DNA from: an uncultured Bacillota bacterium
GTDB lineage: Bacteria > Bacillota_I > Bacilli_A > Izemoplasmatales > UBA1188
Assembly: GCA_937907585.1 (NCBI GenBank)
Contig: CALCVH010000122.1
Coordinates: 1-7,739, forward strand
DNA: 7,739 bases
Reading direction: 5' to 3'
Shown piece by piece: positions 1 through 7,578 of this stretch. Position 1 is the stretch's first letter. Each line of letters opens with the position of its first letter. The translations under genes and the position numbers were made by a program. Under the pieces are notes generated by a model. That model ran no database searches. It was not told the DNA's origin and saw only the letters and a list, made by a program, of their open reading frames with translations.

Positions 1-3000
1 TTTTAGATAGAATGTTTCCTCTATTATCATATGTATATTGAATTATATTATCATTTATTAAGTCTTCTTCTTTAATTAATCTATTAATAGAATCATATTT
101 ATAATTATTTGTATTAATATCATTATCGTAAACACTAGTGACATTATAGTTATCATCAAAAAGATATGATAATTTGTTTTTTAAAACATTATCTTTATAG
201 TAGTAGATACTATTTATTCTATCCACTGTTGATAATGATTTCTTATAGTATCCATATTTAGTAATATAATCTTTATTATTAAATGTTTGTTTGATATCTT
301 TTATTCTACCAAGTGAATCATAATCATAATACTCAAAGAAACATGGATTCATACTTCTAGATAAATTATGCTTAGAATCATTATTATATTGATAAGTATA
401 ATCTATGGTATCGCCTTCTGTTCTATTAAGATTATAAACCTTACTTAAAAGATAGCCATAATCATCATAATTTATATTGATATGAATTGGATTGTTATTA
501 AAGAAAGTGATAGAATGTCTAGTCATTCTATCTAATGAATCATATCCAAAAGAGTGGCTTGTTCTTGAATGACTATCAGATATAGAAGTGATCAATTCTT
601 TATTGTTATATAAACAAAACAAAAGTGAAGAACCATTATATCTTGATTCTACTAAATTGCCAAATTTATCATAATAGTTTGTGTAAACATTATCCAATGA
701 ATCAGCTATAGATGTCACATCAGTTAATACTCCACAATTATGAGTGATATTTTCATAGTAATCATAATGAATGTCAGGTAAAACATTAGATGATATTTTA
801 AGTATTCTTCTTTTATGATCATATCTATACTTATATTCTATACCATTTGAAGTAGTTCTAACTATCAAGCCTTTAAGTCTATCTATTTGATTGTTATTTG
901 ATTCAGCTTCATTATTAGATAAACTAATTGATGAAATTAAATCATCTTTATCATAACCATATCCAATAGATACACCATTTGATGTTTTTTCTTCATTAAC
1001 CAAATTAGTATTTCTTACATATTTATAAGTTATTGAATTGTCATTTAGGTCATTCGATTCCATCAACACTCTATTTAATGAATCATACTCATTTTTCTTA
1101 ATATATCTTGTTGAAGAATCTAATGAATTATATGATACTTCTTTTATTACATTTCCATAATCATCATATTCTATTTCTTTTATGTCATAACCATTTGTAT
1201 ATATTTCAGATTCACTATATTTTTCTGTTCTTATTATTCTATTATAACTATCATAATAATAAATGGTGTGAGTAGTGTAAGATGAATCATCTAACGAATA
1301 TGATATAGTGCTTATTTCTTCAACTAATTTTTGATTATCATCATACGTATATGAAGTGTTAATAGTTTTAAAATTTGTTCCAGTATCATTTACTTTGATT
1401 GAGCTTGTTGAAGAACTTATCGGATTATTAAATCTATTTAATATAGAATTATTTGAGTCTCCATTAATAAATGAATAATTATTAATTGAATAATGATATA
1501 AAGAGCTTTTATTTGCTTTAATAGTTTTTGAATGAGGATCACTCTCAATAGTATCATAGATATAGTATGGTTTATATTCATAACGTTCTGCGTCTATAAC
1601 TAGACTATTTTCTTCTCTCCTATATTCTATTAAATTTGAGTTATTATCAAAATAATATCCATCCTTTATATTATCATTAGTAATGATAGTGCTTTCTATT
1701 CTTTGATTGTTACTATTTATAGTATATGAAAAACTAGTCGTTTCAATAATAGAATCGTTTTCTATAATAGAATCTAAGTCAATCACGCTAAAGAGTGAAT
1801 ATATTTGATATCTATTAATTCTACTACTAACAAATGATAGATTTACTTTTAAACTGTTTTTAATATCTATTATCCTATTGATATAGTTATCATTATCATA
1901 TTCAATATTTAGACTATTCTCATTACCATAATTAATTATAGATAATTTGTTGTTTGTATATGTAAATTCTATTCTAGAACCATCTGTATCTATAATAGAT
2001 GATAATGTCCCACTTTCTAAATAATCAAATTTGATGGAACGTTCTAAGTTATCATATATTCTTGATATTTTAAATGTAGATATATAGTGACTAAAATACT
2101 TATCGTATTCAATCATAGAATAGTTTCCATATAAATCATTAATAGAAACTAAATCACCATATTTATTAAAACCTTTATATATTTTTCCATCAGTTAAATA
2201 GATATAAGCGCTATTTCTATCAATTATTTCTTTTTTATGTAAAAGAGATTGATATTCTTTAAAGTATTTTTTTATTTCTATAATATTATCATTAGATCTA
2301 GTTTCAAATAAAGATATCTGTTCTTGAAGAACGTTTTTTTGTTTGATTATATTAGTTTTTAGTTCTGCACAATGATCGATTTGATCATCAGTCAATTGAA
2401 TTTGGTTTTGATAATTTGTAATTAAATTTTGGTTAATTGCTTCTTGATAACTACTATCAATATATAGACTGCTATTAAAAACAGTGTTATCCATTGTATT
2501 TATTTGATAGTCTAACGATATAAAAGAATAGTTTAGTCCTGCTGATTCGTTATCAATTGATTGGACTTGAAGCTCTAAGGCTTCTTTTTGAAGGAGTAGT
2601 TGTCTATAAGTAACCCTATCAGATGAAGTTAACAATAAATAATCGCTACTATTTTGTACAAAGTCCATTTGAGAATCAAACGCATTATTGCTATATAAAT
2701 AATTTTTAATAAAATATCTATAGGAAGAATAAGCGTAATTTTTATGGAATACTTCATATTGAGAAAGTACATTTTTATATGTTTCTATCTTTTCTTCTAT
2801 TTCTTTTATTTCATCACTTCTTGTTTCTATATAATTATATAATTTAAATCCTTCATAGGTTGATATTAGTTTAAGCCCGGTTGATGATCTAAATTCATTA
2901 TAAATGGTATTACCGTTATATTTTAAAGTTCCATCACTATCAACTGTAATATTGTTTCTTTCAATATCTAAATATTGTTTTAGATTGTTACTATCTAAAT

Positions 3001-3943
3001 GATAAAAATATTCATGAAAACCATGCATATTCCCAAGTTCATCTGTATAAATATAATCAGTCTCTAAATCACTAGAAGTATTCTTGATTAATTTTTCATT
3101 AATATTTAATCTAAAATTTTCTCCTAAATTATAATTGTTATTATCTTTTTTATAAATTAAATTTATAGGTAAATAAAAGGTAGAATGATAGTTATTAATG
3201 ATGTTAATTGGTATAGAACAATCACCATTTGATAAATTAACTTCTAAATCTACTTTGTTAAGTAAACTAAACGTTTTATAAGTTGGTCTGCTTATTTCAT
3301 CAGTTAGATATTCAATTTCAAGATATGAATCTAGAATAGAGAATGTAAAATCTATATTTAACGTATGCGCATATAAATAAAACACAAAATCATTGTTTGT
3401 GTTTTTAAACAAGCTAGTTAAATCAATTATTGAATACCTATTATAGTTAGATTCTATTGTATCAGCCACTTGATTATTAATATAAACTAATCCATGTGAA
3501 TTTTGGCTCGATTTTAAATATAGTGTTACTTTTGTAATACGATTATTTGAATAATTATATAAGCTTCTTTTGATTGTAATGTTGGTTCTATATTCTGTAC
3601 TATTAGTTTTATATGCATGTATACCAGTCAAGCTATTATCATCTTGAAAAGATGTCATTTCACCAGTTCGCGATTGAACTTTTGTTTCCATAAAACCATT
3701 TATTGGAACTTGAACAGATTTTAAACTTGAAGATTTAGATTCTTTAGTGGTGTTATCTATTTTTAGCCATTTATTAGTTGAGGAATCAAAATAATTGATA
3801 GGAGACATGGAAATGATAAGTTTAGAAGTATTGTTGTTTAATATGTAATTAGATTCATATTCATTAACGTTAGTTTCATCTTTAAAAAGTGTTTTATTAT
3901 CTAAAATGTCTTCGTTGGTGTTAATTAATTTTTCTTTTTCCAT
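1..3943 (-). CDS. RHS/YD-repeat protein, WapA-like, 3' end outside the window
   Basis: I translated this frame by hand and found it open for 1314 codons, with the C-terminus beyond the window. Residues 44-64 hold a WapA-like segment ending in NKWLKID. Residues about 85-213 look like a DNRLRE-type beta domain, with IDLTSLF at 173-179 and SYLEIEYL at 206-213. A segment at 299-309 (YTDELGNMHGF) resembles the linker that usually precedes RHS repeats. Residues 373-575 are Glu/Gln/Lys-rich and probably helical or coiled coil. YD repeats fill 580-1314, for example YDDYGNV 926, YDSLNRV 953, YDKFGNL 1091, YDSLGRI 1208, YDSINRL 1283 and YDNRGNI 1305. In known families such proteins form large shells on cell-surface or secreted proteins, often carrying a C-terminal toxin; that part is not visible here. 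The start at 3943 is firm: an in-frame TAA lies at 3973-3971 with no other start codon between, and GAAAGGAA sits at 3960-3953. The N-terminus is polar, with no signal peptide. RHS family is sure; function is unknown. Confidence 0.93.
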   Translation of the reverse strand, partial: MEKEKLINTNEDILDNKTLFKDETNVNEYESNYILNNNTSKLIISMSPINYFDSSTNKWLKIDNTTKESKSSSLKSVQVPINGFMETKVQSRTGEMTSFQDDNSLTGIHAYKTNSTEYRTNITIKRSLYNYSNNRITKVTLYLKSSQNSHGLVYINNQVADTIESNYNRYSIIDLTSLFKNTNNDFVFYLYAHTLNIDFTFSILDSYLEIEYLTDEISRPTYKTFSLLNKVDLEVNLSNGDCSIPINIINNYHSTFYLPINLIYKKDNNNYNLGENFRLNINEKLIKNTSSDLETDYIYTDELGNMHGFHEYFYHLDSNNLKQYLDIERNNITVDSDGTLKYNGNTIYNEFRSSTGLKLISTYEGFKLYNYIETRSDEIKEIEEKIETYKNVLSQYEVFHKNYAYSSYRYFIKNYLYSNNAFDSQMDFVQNSSDYLLLTSSDRVTYRQLLLQKEALELQVQSIDNESAGLNYSFISLDYQINTMDNTVFNSSLYIDSSYQEAINQNLITNYQNQIQLTDDQIDHCAELKTNIIKQKNVLQEQISLFETRSNDNIIEIKKYFKEYQSLLHKKEIIDRNSAYIYLTDGKIYKGFNKYGDLVSINDLYGNYSMIEYDKYFSHYISTFKISRIYDNLERSIKFDYLESGTLSSIIDTDGSRIEFTYTNNKLSIINYGNENSLNIEYDNDNYINRIIDIKNSLKVNLSFVSSRINRYQIYSLFSVIDLDSIIENDSIIETTSFSYTINSNNQRIESTIITNDNIKDGYYFDNNSNLIEYRREENSLVIDAERYEYKPYYIYDTIESDPHSKTIKANKSSLYHYSINNYSFINGDSNNSILNRFNNPISSSTSSIKVNDTGTNFKTINTSYTYDDNQKLVEEISTISYSLDDSSYTTHTIYYYDSYNRIIRTEKYSESEIYTNGYDIKEIEYDDYGNVIKEVSYNSLDSSTRYIKKNEYDSLNRVLMESNDLNDNSITYKYVRNTNLVNEEKTSNGVSIGYGYDKDDLISSISLSNNEAESNNNQIDRLKGLIVRTTSNGIEYKYRYDHKRRILKISSNVLPDIHYDYYENITHNCGVLTDVTSIADSLDNVYTNYYDKFGNLVESRYNGSSLLFCLYNNKELITSISDSHSRTSHSFGYDSLDRMTRHSITFFNNNPIHININYDDYGYLLSKVYNLNRTEGDTIDYTYQYNNDSKHNLSRSMNPCFFEYYDYDSLGRIKDIKQTFNNKDYITKYGYYKKSLSTVDRINSIYYYKDNVLKNKLSYLFDDNYNVTSVYDNDINTNNYKYDSINRLIKEEDLINDNIIQYTYDNRGNILSK

Positions 3944-3951
3944 ATGTTTAT

Positions 3952-4002
3952 GTTCCTTTCTTTTTTTATTTTATTATAGTTTATATTTTTACCTAGATAA
4001 AT
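3952..4002 (-). promoter_or_regulatory. Candidate promoter and ribosome binding site of the RHS gene
   Basis: A perfect TATAAT -10 hexamer lies at 3978-3973 on the minus strand, about 30 nt upstream of the ATG. The -35 region is weak: TTTATC at 4001-3996 with a 17-nt spacer is the best I can find. The Shine-Dalgarno-like GAAAGGAA at 3960-3953 is correctly placed for the ATG at 3943. Because a hairpin terminator closes the upstream tRNA unit, the RHS gene probably has to be transcribed from here. The -10 is convincing; the -35 assignment is not. Confidence 0.5.
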
Positions 4003-4012
4003 AGATTTTATG

Positions 4013-4048
4013 AAAATAACTAAAAATACTGACAAAAATTGTCAGTAT
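4013..4048 (-). terminator. Rho-independent terminator after tRNA-Leu
   Basis: ATACTGACAA at 4026-4035 and TTGTCAGTAT at 4039-4048 form a perfect 10-bp inverted repeat around a 3-nt loop. On the minus strand it is followed by a T-rich tail (TTTTAGTTATTTT, 4025-4013). It starts 14 nt beyond the tRNA 3' end, so it would end the argS/tRNA-Leu transcript before the RHS gene. In the plus direction the following bases are poorer in T, which favours minus-strand function. Confidence 0.8.
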
Positions 4049-4062
4049 GTCGATTTTCCCTG

Positions 4063-4143
4063 TAGGAGAGATGGGACTTGAACCCACACGAATCGCTTCA
4101 ATGGTGTTTGAGACCATCGCGTCTACCATTCCGCCACTCTCCC
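4063..4143 (-). tRNA. tRNA-Leu (anticodon CAA)
   Basis: On the minus strand this folds as a class II tRNA: acceptor GGGAGAG (4143-4137) with CTCTCCT (4070-4064), a D arm GCG/CGC with the Leu-like sequence TGGCGGAATGGTAGACGC, anticodon stem ATGGT/ACCAT enclosing loop CTCAAAC, a variable arm with a GAA/TTC stem, and T arm GTGGG-TTCAAGT-CCCAT. The anticodon is CAA, which reads the Leu codon UUG. The long variable arm and discriminator A (4063) agree with leucine identity. CCA is not encoded; the next bases are CA then GGG. Position 1:72 is a G-U wobble instead of the usual G-C, and the D loop is short. No promoter lies in the 8 nt between argS and the tRNA, so the tRNA is probably cut out of an argS transcript. 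Confidence 0.93.
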
Positions 4144-4151
4144 TTATAATA

Positions 4152-5828
4152 TTACATCTTATCAACTATTCTCATTCCTAGAAGTTTCATGCCTTCATCT
4201 AGGCGAGATTTAATTAATGAGATGAGATATAACTTAGTGTTACGCTCTATTATATCACTAACTAAGCATTTTTCTCTAGTATAAAAACTATTAAATAATG
4301 AAGAAAGTTGTAATAAGTATTTTGCTAGATAGTTTGGAGCGTATTCATTAGCGCATTTTTCAATCTCTTGATAGAAACAATCTAACTTCTTTATTATATC
4401 AAAGAAATGGTCTTGTGATAATAAATCATAAGAAATATTATTTTTATCGAAAGATGATTGAGAAAGGATTGAACCTATTCTTACACTAGTATATTGAATA
4501 TATGGACCAGTTTGTCCTTCAAACTTAGTCGCATCTTCTAGATTGAATTCATAATCATTTTCTCTATAATTCTTTAAATCGTTAAAGATGATTGCGCTTA
4601 CGCCAACAGCTTTAGCGATTTCCTCTTTATCCTCAAGATTTGGATTCTTTTCATCTATATGAGATAATGCTAGTTTGATAGATTCATCTAAAACATCAAT
4701 TAATTTAACTGCGTTCCCACTTCTTGTAGACATCTTCTTTCCACCGGTTAAAATTAATCCAAAATTAACATGTTTAATTCCACTTGCGAAAGGAGCGTCC
4801 ATCTTTTCAAGAACTCTTCTTAATTGATTAAAGTATAGTTTTTGTTCGTTTCCTACCACATATAACATCTGATCGAAATGATAAGTTTCATATCTTCTAT
4901 GAACTTCTTCTAAATCTCTTGTGATATATAGAGTTGCGCCATCAGTTCTTCTTACAATCGCAGGAGGCATATCATCACCAATTCTCACAATTGTTGCGCC
5001 ATCATCTATTTCAAGAAGAGATTTTTCTTCTAACATAGATAAAACTCTTTTTGCGTGTCTTGATGCGTTTGCTTCTGATGAATATTCATCAAAATGAACT
5101 CCGAGTATATTATAAATTCTCTTAAATTCTTCTAAAGATGCACTCTTGAATTCATTCCATAATTTTTGATAATATTCATCACCTTCTTCAAGTTTATTGA
5201 AGATCTCTCTAGCTTTATCATCTAAAGATGGATTAGCCTCAGCTTCCTTATGGAATCTAACATATAATTTAACAAGTTCATTGATTGGGTCTTTTTTAAC
5301 TGTTTCTTCATCTCCCCAATTTAAATATGCGTAAATTAGTTTACCAAATTGTGTGCCAAAATCTCCAAGGTGGTCAATTCTAACAACTTTATATCCTAAT
5401 TTTTCATAGATATTTCCAATTGCTTCACCTAGAATAGTGCTTCTTAAATGACCGATTGAAAAGTTCTTTGCGATATTTGGGCTAGAATAATCTATACATA
5501 TAGTTCCGCTATTTTTATTATCTACATTATCAAAATTATCCAATATTATTTTGATTAATTTTTTTCTTGAATAGAAAGCATTTACATATGGGCCAACTAT
5601 TTCTATTCTTTCAAAATAATCTAATTCTTCTAAAAATCCTTTAATAACTGGAGCTAATTCCATAGGTGATTTATGTAATAGTTTAGATAAGGCGAATGAA
5701 GGGATAGCGACATCACCTTTTTCTTTATCTTTTGGAGTTTCCACAACTAAAGATGAGGCTACATTATAAGTCTCCATAACTCTATTATTTAGATGTTTAG
5801 CGATAATAACCTTTAATTGATCTAACAT
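4152..5828 (-). CDS. argS: Arginyl-tRNA synthetase (ArgRS)
   Basis: This class I synthetase charges tRNA-Arg with arginine in the cytoplasm. It has 558 residues, a normal family length. Residues about 1-85 are the ArgRS-specific N-terminal domain, with EKGDVAIPSFALSK at 36-49. The catalytic Rossmann fold has SSPNIAKNFSIGHLRST at 115-131, where the HIGH signature reads SIGH (124-127); Ser at this place is, as I recall, common in Lactobacillales-type ArgRS. DHLGDFGTQFGKL lies at 152-164 and the KMSKS loop reads KKMSTRSG (364-371). The C-terminal DALR anticodon-binding domain begins around GQTGPYIQYTSVR (438-450) and ends in the typical LLGMRIVDKM. The ATG at 5828 is supported by AGGTG at 5838-5834. 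The TAA stop is 8 nt before tRNA-Leu, so the two are probably cotranscribed. No defects are visible; a functional enzyme is expected. Confidence 0.98.
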   Translation of the reverse strand: MLDQLKVIIAKHLNNRVMETYNVASSLVVETPKDKEKGDVAIPSFALSKLLHKSPMELAPVIKGFLEELDYFERIEIVGPYVNAFYSRKKLIKIILDNFDNVDNKNSGTICIDYSSPNIAKNFSIGHLRSTILGEAIGNIYEKLGYKVVRIDHLGDFGTQFGKLIYAYLNWGDEETVKKDPINELVKLYVRFHKEAEANPSLDDKAREIFNKLEEGDEYYQKLWNEFKSASLEEFKRIYNILGVHFDEYSSEANASRHAKRVLSMLEEKSLLEIDDGATIVRIGDDMPPAIVRRTDGATLYITRDLEEVHRRYETYHFDQMLYVVGNEQKLYFNQLRRVLEKMDAPFASGIKHVNFGLILTGGKKMSTRSGNAVKLIDVLDESIKLALSHIDEKNPNLEDKEEIAKAVGVSAIIFNDLKNYRENDYEFNLEDATKFEGQTGPYIQYTSVRIGSILSQSSFDKNNISYDLLSQDHFFDIIKKLDCFYQEIEKCANEYAPNYLAKYLLQLSSLFNSFYTREKCLVSDIIERNTKLYLISLIKSRLDEGMKLLGMRIVDKM

Positions 5829-5833
5829 TTAAT

Positions 5834-5889
5834 CACCTACTTTAAATTTATAACATATATAATTTACCAATAAAAAGATAATATTTCAA
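5834..5889 (-). promoter_or_regulatory. Candidate argS promoter region with ribosome binding site
   Basis: Two readings are possible on the minus strand. One has -35 TTGAAA (5889-5884), a 17-nt spacer and -10 TAAATT (5866-5861). The other is an extended -10, TGT followed by TATAAA (5852-5847), with only a weak TTTTAT at -35 (5875-5870); it would leave a 5' leader of only about a dozen bases. The ribosome binding site AGGTG is at 5838-5834. The upstream terminator implies that argS needs its own promoter here. There is no room for a T-box leader, which many Gram-positive synthetase genes carry. Confidence 0.4.
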
Positions 5890-5903
5890 GAAATATTATT
5901 TTT
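5871..5903. repeat. Long AT-rich palindrome upstream of argS
   Basis: ATAATATTTC (5878-5887) and GAAATATTAT (5890-5899) are perfect inverted copies separated by AA. The pairing extends through AAAG (5874-5877) against TTTT (5900-5903), with one G-T pair. On the minus strand the hairpin is followed by CTTTTT (5877-5872), so it could act as a weak second terminator. It could equally be a dimer-binding operator, because it overlaps the candidate argS -35 TTGAAA. The sequence alone does not decide between the two. Confidence 0.55.
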
Positions 5904-5933
5904 ACTACTATTTTTATTGTTCTTTAGATTTCA

Positions 5934-5973
5934 AAAAATAATTAAAAGATAGAACCAATTTTCTGATTCTATC
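5934..5973 (-). terminator. Rho-independent terminator after the membrane-anchored protein gene
   Basis: GATAGAA (5948-5954) pairs with TTCTATC (5967-5973). One C-A mismatch then separates two further inner pairs, and the loop is ATTTTC. On the minus strand it is followed by TTTTAATTATTTTTT (5947-5933). It begins 9 nt past the TAA stop of the 525-residue protein gene and separates that operon from argS. Confidence 0.75.
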
Positions 5974-5981
5974 CATTAAAA

Positions 5982-7559
5982 TTATTTAGAGAATCTGATT
6001 ATTAATTCTCCATTATTATCATTTGATAATACAAACGAAATCTTATTTAAACCTTGGCTAATTAGATATTGGTAGAATTCTTCACCATCTAAATAATTAG
6101 AGAAATCAAGTGATATAGTTTCCTCTTGCGCATCTACTTTTAAATAATCAATATTTTCTTTAGCGATAGTTCCTTCTAAGAACTTTAAGATATTATTTTT
6201 AACGCTTTCAGATAATTCTTCACTACCGAGTTTAATTGTGTTAATTTTAAGAGTTAATAAAGCTCCATTACTAGTTTTTTCTGTAGCGGTAATATGAGCG
6301 TTAATCTCATAACCATTCACATTGATTACCATATATACATCCATGGTATTATCAGTAATTTCAGTATATAGTGATTCAATAGTGAAATAAGCTATTTTTT
6401 CTTCATCAATAAAAGCCATTGATGTTCCTATAAATCCAAATGAATTAAATAGTTCGCTTAAAGATGTATCTCTAATTGACATATCGAAGTATCCGCCTAG
6501 GATATAATTCGCATATTCAAGAGGATTGATTGAGAACGCTTCTAAGAATATCTTAGCCATAGTGAGACTACTGCGCTCAATAATGCCTGGATACATACTG
6601 TTTGAAGTGATGCCTATAGATGAAAAATCTAGTGGATCAATTACTGCTTTTTGTTTATCATTTAATTTTTCATATCCTCTAACTAAATAGTCGAATACTA
6701 TAGATGAATTCTTATAATTCATCACATCGTTTTCTATTAATGTAATAGATTTATTTTTAACATCTTCTAAAGTAACAGTAGTTTTTTCTAAATCGTTAGT
6801 AAGAGTTCCATCGTGTTTTAATGTTTCAAGATAAAGTATTGCGCCTATAACGTCTTCATCATTAAATTTGAAATCAAATACTTTATTATTGCCTAAGAAT
6901 TCATCTATTAATGCTTTAATAAGATATTGAGTTTCATCTTTAACGCTATTTTCAATAATCTTAGACAGATTTTCTTTAGTGACAGAAATAGTTATATTGT
7001 CACTATTCTTTTCAATATTAACATCAGTGCCTTTTTCACTTAATTGTTTTTCGATTTTCTTAGTATTCACAAATCCAAATACCAGTGCCTTAACTAGTTT
7101 AGAATCTGTGCCAAGCTTTCCTAAGCCAATAGATGATAAAATTACTGATAAAGTTCCATCATCGCTCACTTTAATATCTAATTTGCCTTTGACACAACTA
7201 TTAAAGAACAAGGCTTTTATAGGTGCTTCAAATGATACTGAACCATCTTCATTATAAATAGAATACATTGACTTGATCTCAACAACTGGAATATTGATCT
7301 TTTGAACGATTGATTGTAGTAAACAATTAACTTTATATTCATTTAATAATAATTCTACTTTAGCGTTACTATCAGTTTCTTCTAATGAATTCTCTATATA
7401 CGCATATAGTAATTCAGTAGTGTCAAACTGTTGATCAGTAATTTCCTTATTTGAATTATCAGTCTTATCATAAATCATAATTCCGATAACTACTACTGTG
7501 ATAATAGCTAGTAAAAGTATTGCGCCAATCAAGCCGAATAAAAATTTAAAGAATTTCAT
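5982..7559 (-). CDS. Membrane-anchored extracytoplasmic protein with two YpmS-like (DUF2140-like) domains, function unknown
   Basis: This 525-residue protein begins MKFFKFLFG and has one hydrophobic helix at about 5-30, followed by a polar region. I expect an N-terminal anchor with the bulk outside the membrane, since no second membrane segment is seen. Residues about 65-160 and 395-490 share a pattern typical of YpmS-like proteins: a short beta stretch ending in NEDG or NVNGY, further strands, DGTL or NGALL before a strand, then SSIGLGKLG or NTIKLGSEEL, then a helix. I infer an internal duplication, joined by a mostly helical middle (200-350). YpmS-like proteins are membrane-anchored and poorly characterised, so no function can be given. 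The start is firm, with AGGAGGT at 7570-7564. It follows the upstream gene by 19 nt, suggesting one operon, and ends at a terminator. The YpmS relation is a pattern judgement by eye, not a search result. Confidence 0.85.
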   Translation of the reverse strand: MKFFKFLFGLIGAILLLAIITVVVIGIMIYDKTDNSNKEITDQQFDTTELLYAYIENSLEETDSNAKVELLLNEYKVNCLLQSIVQKINIPVVEIKSMYSIYNEDGSVSFEAPIKALFFNSCVKGKLDIKVSDDGTLSVILSSIGLGKLGTDSKLVKALVFGFVNTKKIEKQLSEKGTDVNIEKNSDNITISVTKENLSKIIENSVKDETQYLIKALIDEFLGNNKVFDFKFNDEDVIGAILYLETLKHDGTLTNDLEKTTVTLEDVKNKSITLIENDVMNYKNSSIVFDYLVRGYEKLNDKQKAVIDPLDFSSIGITSNSMYPGIIERSSLTMAKIFLEAFSINPLEYANYILGGYFDMSIRDTSLSELFNSFGFIGTSMAFIDEEKIAYFTIESLYTEITDNTMDVYMVINVNGYEINAHITATEKTSNGALLTLKINTIKLGSEELSESVKNNILKFLEGTIAKENIDYLKVDAQEETISLDFSNYLDGEEFYQYLISQGLNKISFVLSNDNNGELIIRFSK

Positions 7560-7578
7560 AGTTACCTCCTATTATTTT
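7560..7578 (-). promoter_or_regulatory. Strong ribosome binding site of the membrane-anchored protein gene
   Basis: AGGAGGT (7570-7564) is a near-perfect Shine-Dalgarno sequence, four bases before the ATG at 7559. It fixes the start and fills most of the 19-nt gap to the preceding stop, which leaves no room for a promoter or terminator. This supports cotranscription with the gene above 7579. Confidence 0.85.

Noticed and set aside
1..2208. DNA-level tandem repeats or a CRISPR array suggested by recurring ATCATCATA-like strings
   Set aside because: These strings encode the Tyr-Asp motifs of the YD repeats. They vary in sequence and spacing and have no constant repeat-spacer pattern.
1..3943. 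Possibility that the RHS gene is broken or uses a recoded stop
   Set aside because: I read all 1314 codons: no TAA, TAG or TGA occurs in frame, and the YD motifs stay in one frame to the edge, so there is no visible frameshift or recoding.
4113..4138. SIGH in place of HIGH in ArgRS as a defective enzyme (the residues are encoded at 5459-5448, not in this tRNA-side stretch)
   Set aside because: Ser in the first place is, to my knowledge, normal in ArgRS of Lactobacillales-like bacteria, and all other motifs are intact.
4150..5830. Mycoplasma-type code with TGA as Trp
   Set aside because: The Trp residues in argS and in the RHS protein use TGG, and no in-frame TGA occurs in any gene here.
5829..5981. 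T-box riboswitch ahead of argS
   Set aside because: The gap is 153 nt and already holds a terminator and the palindrome. I see no specifier-loop structure or T-box sequence upstream of the start.
6979..7257. Plus-strand open frame of 92 codons
   Set aside because: It lies wholly inside the 525-residue minus-strand gene. Its composition is what an antisense reading of AT-rich coding DNA gives, and no homology is recognisable.
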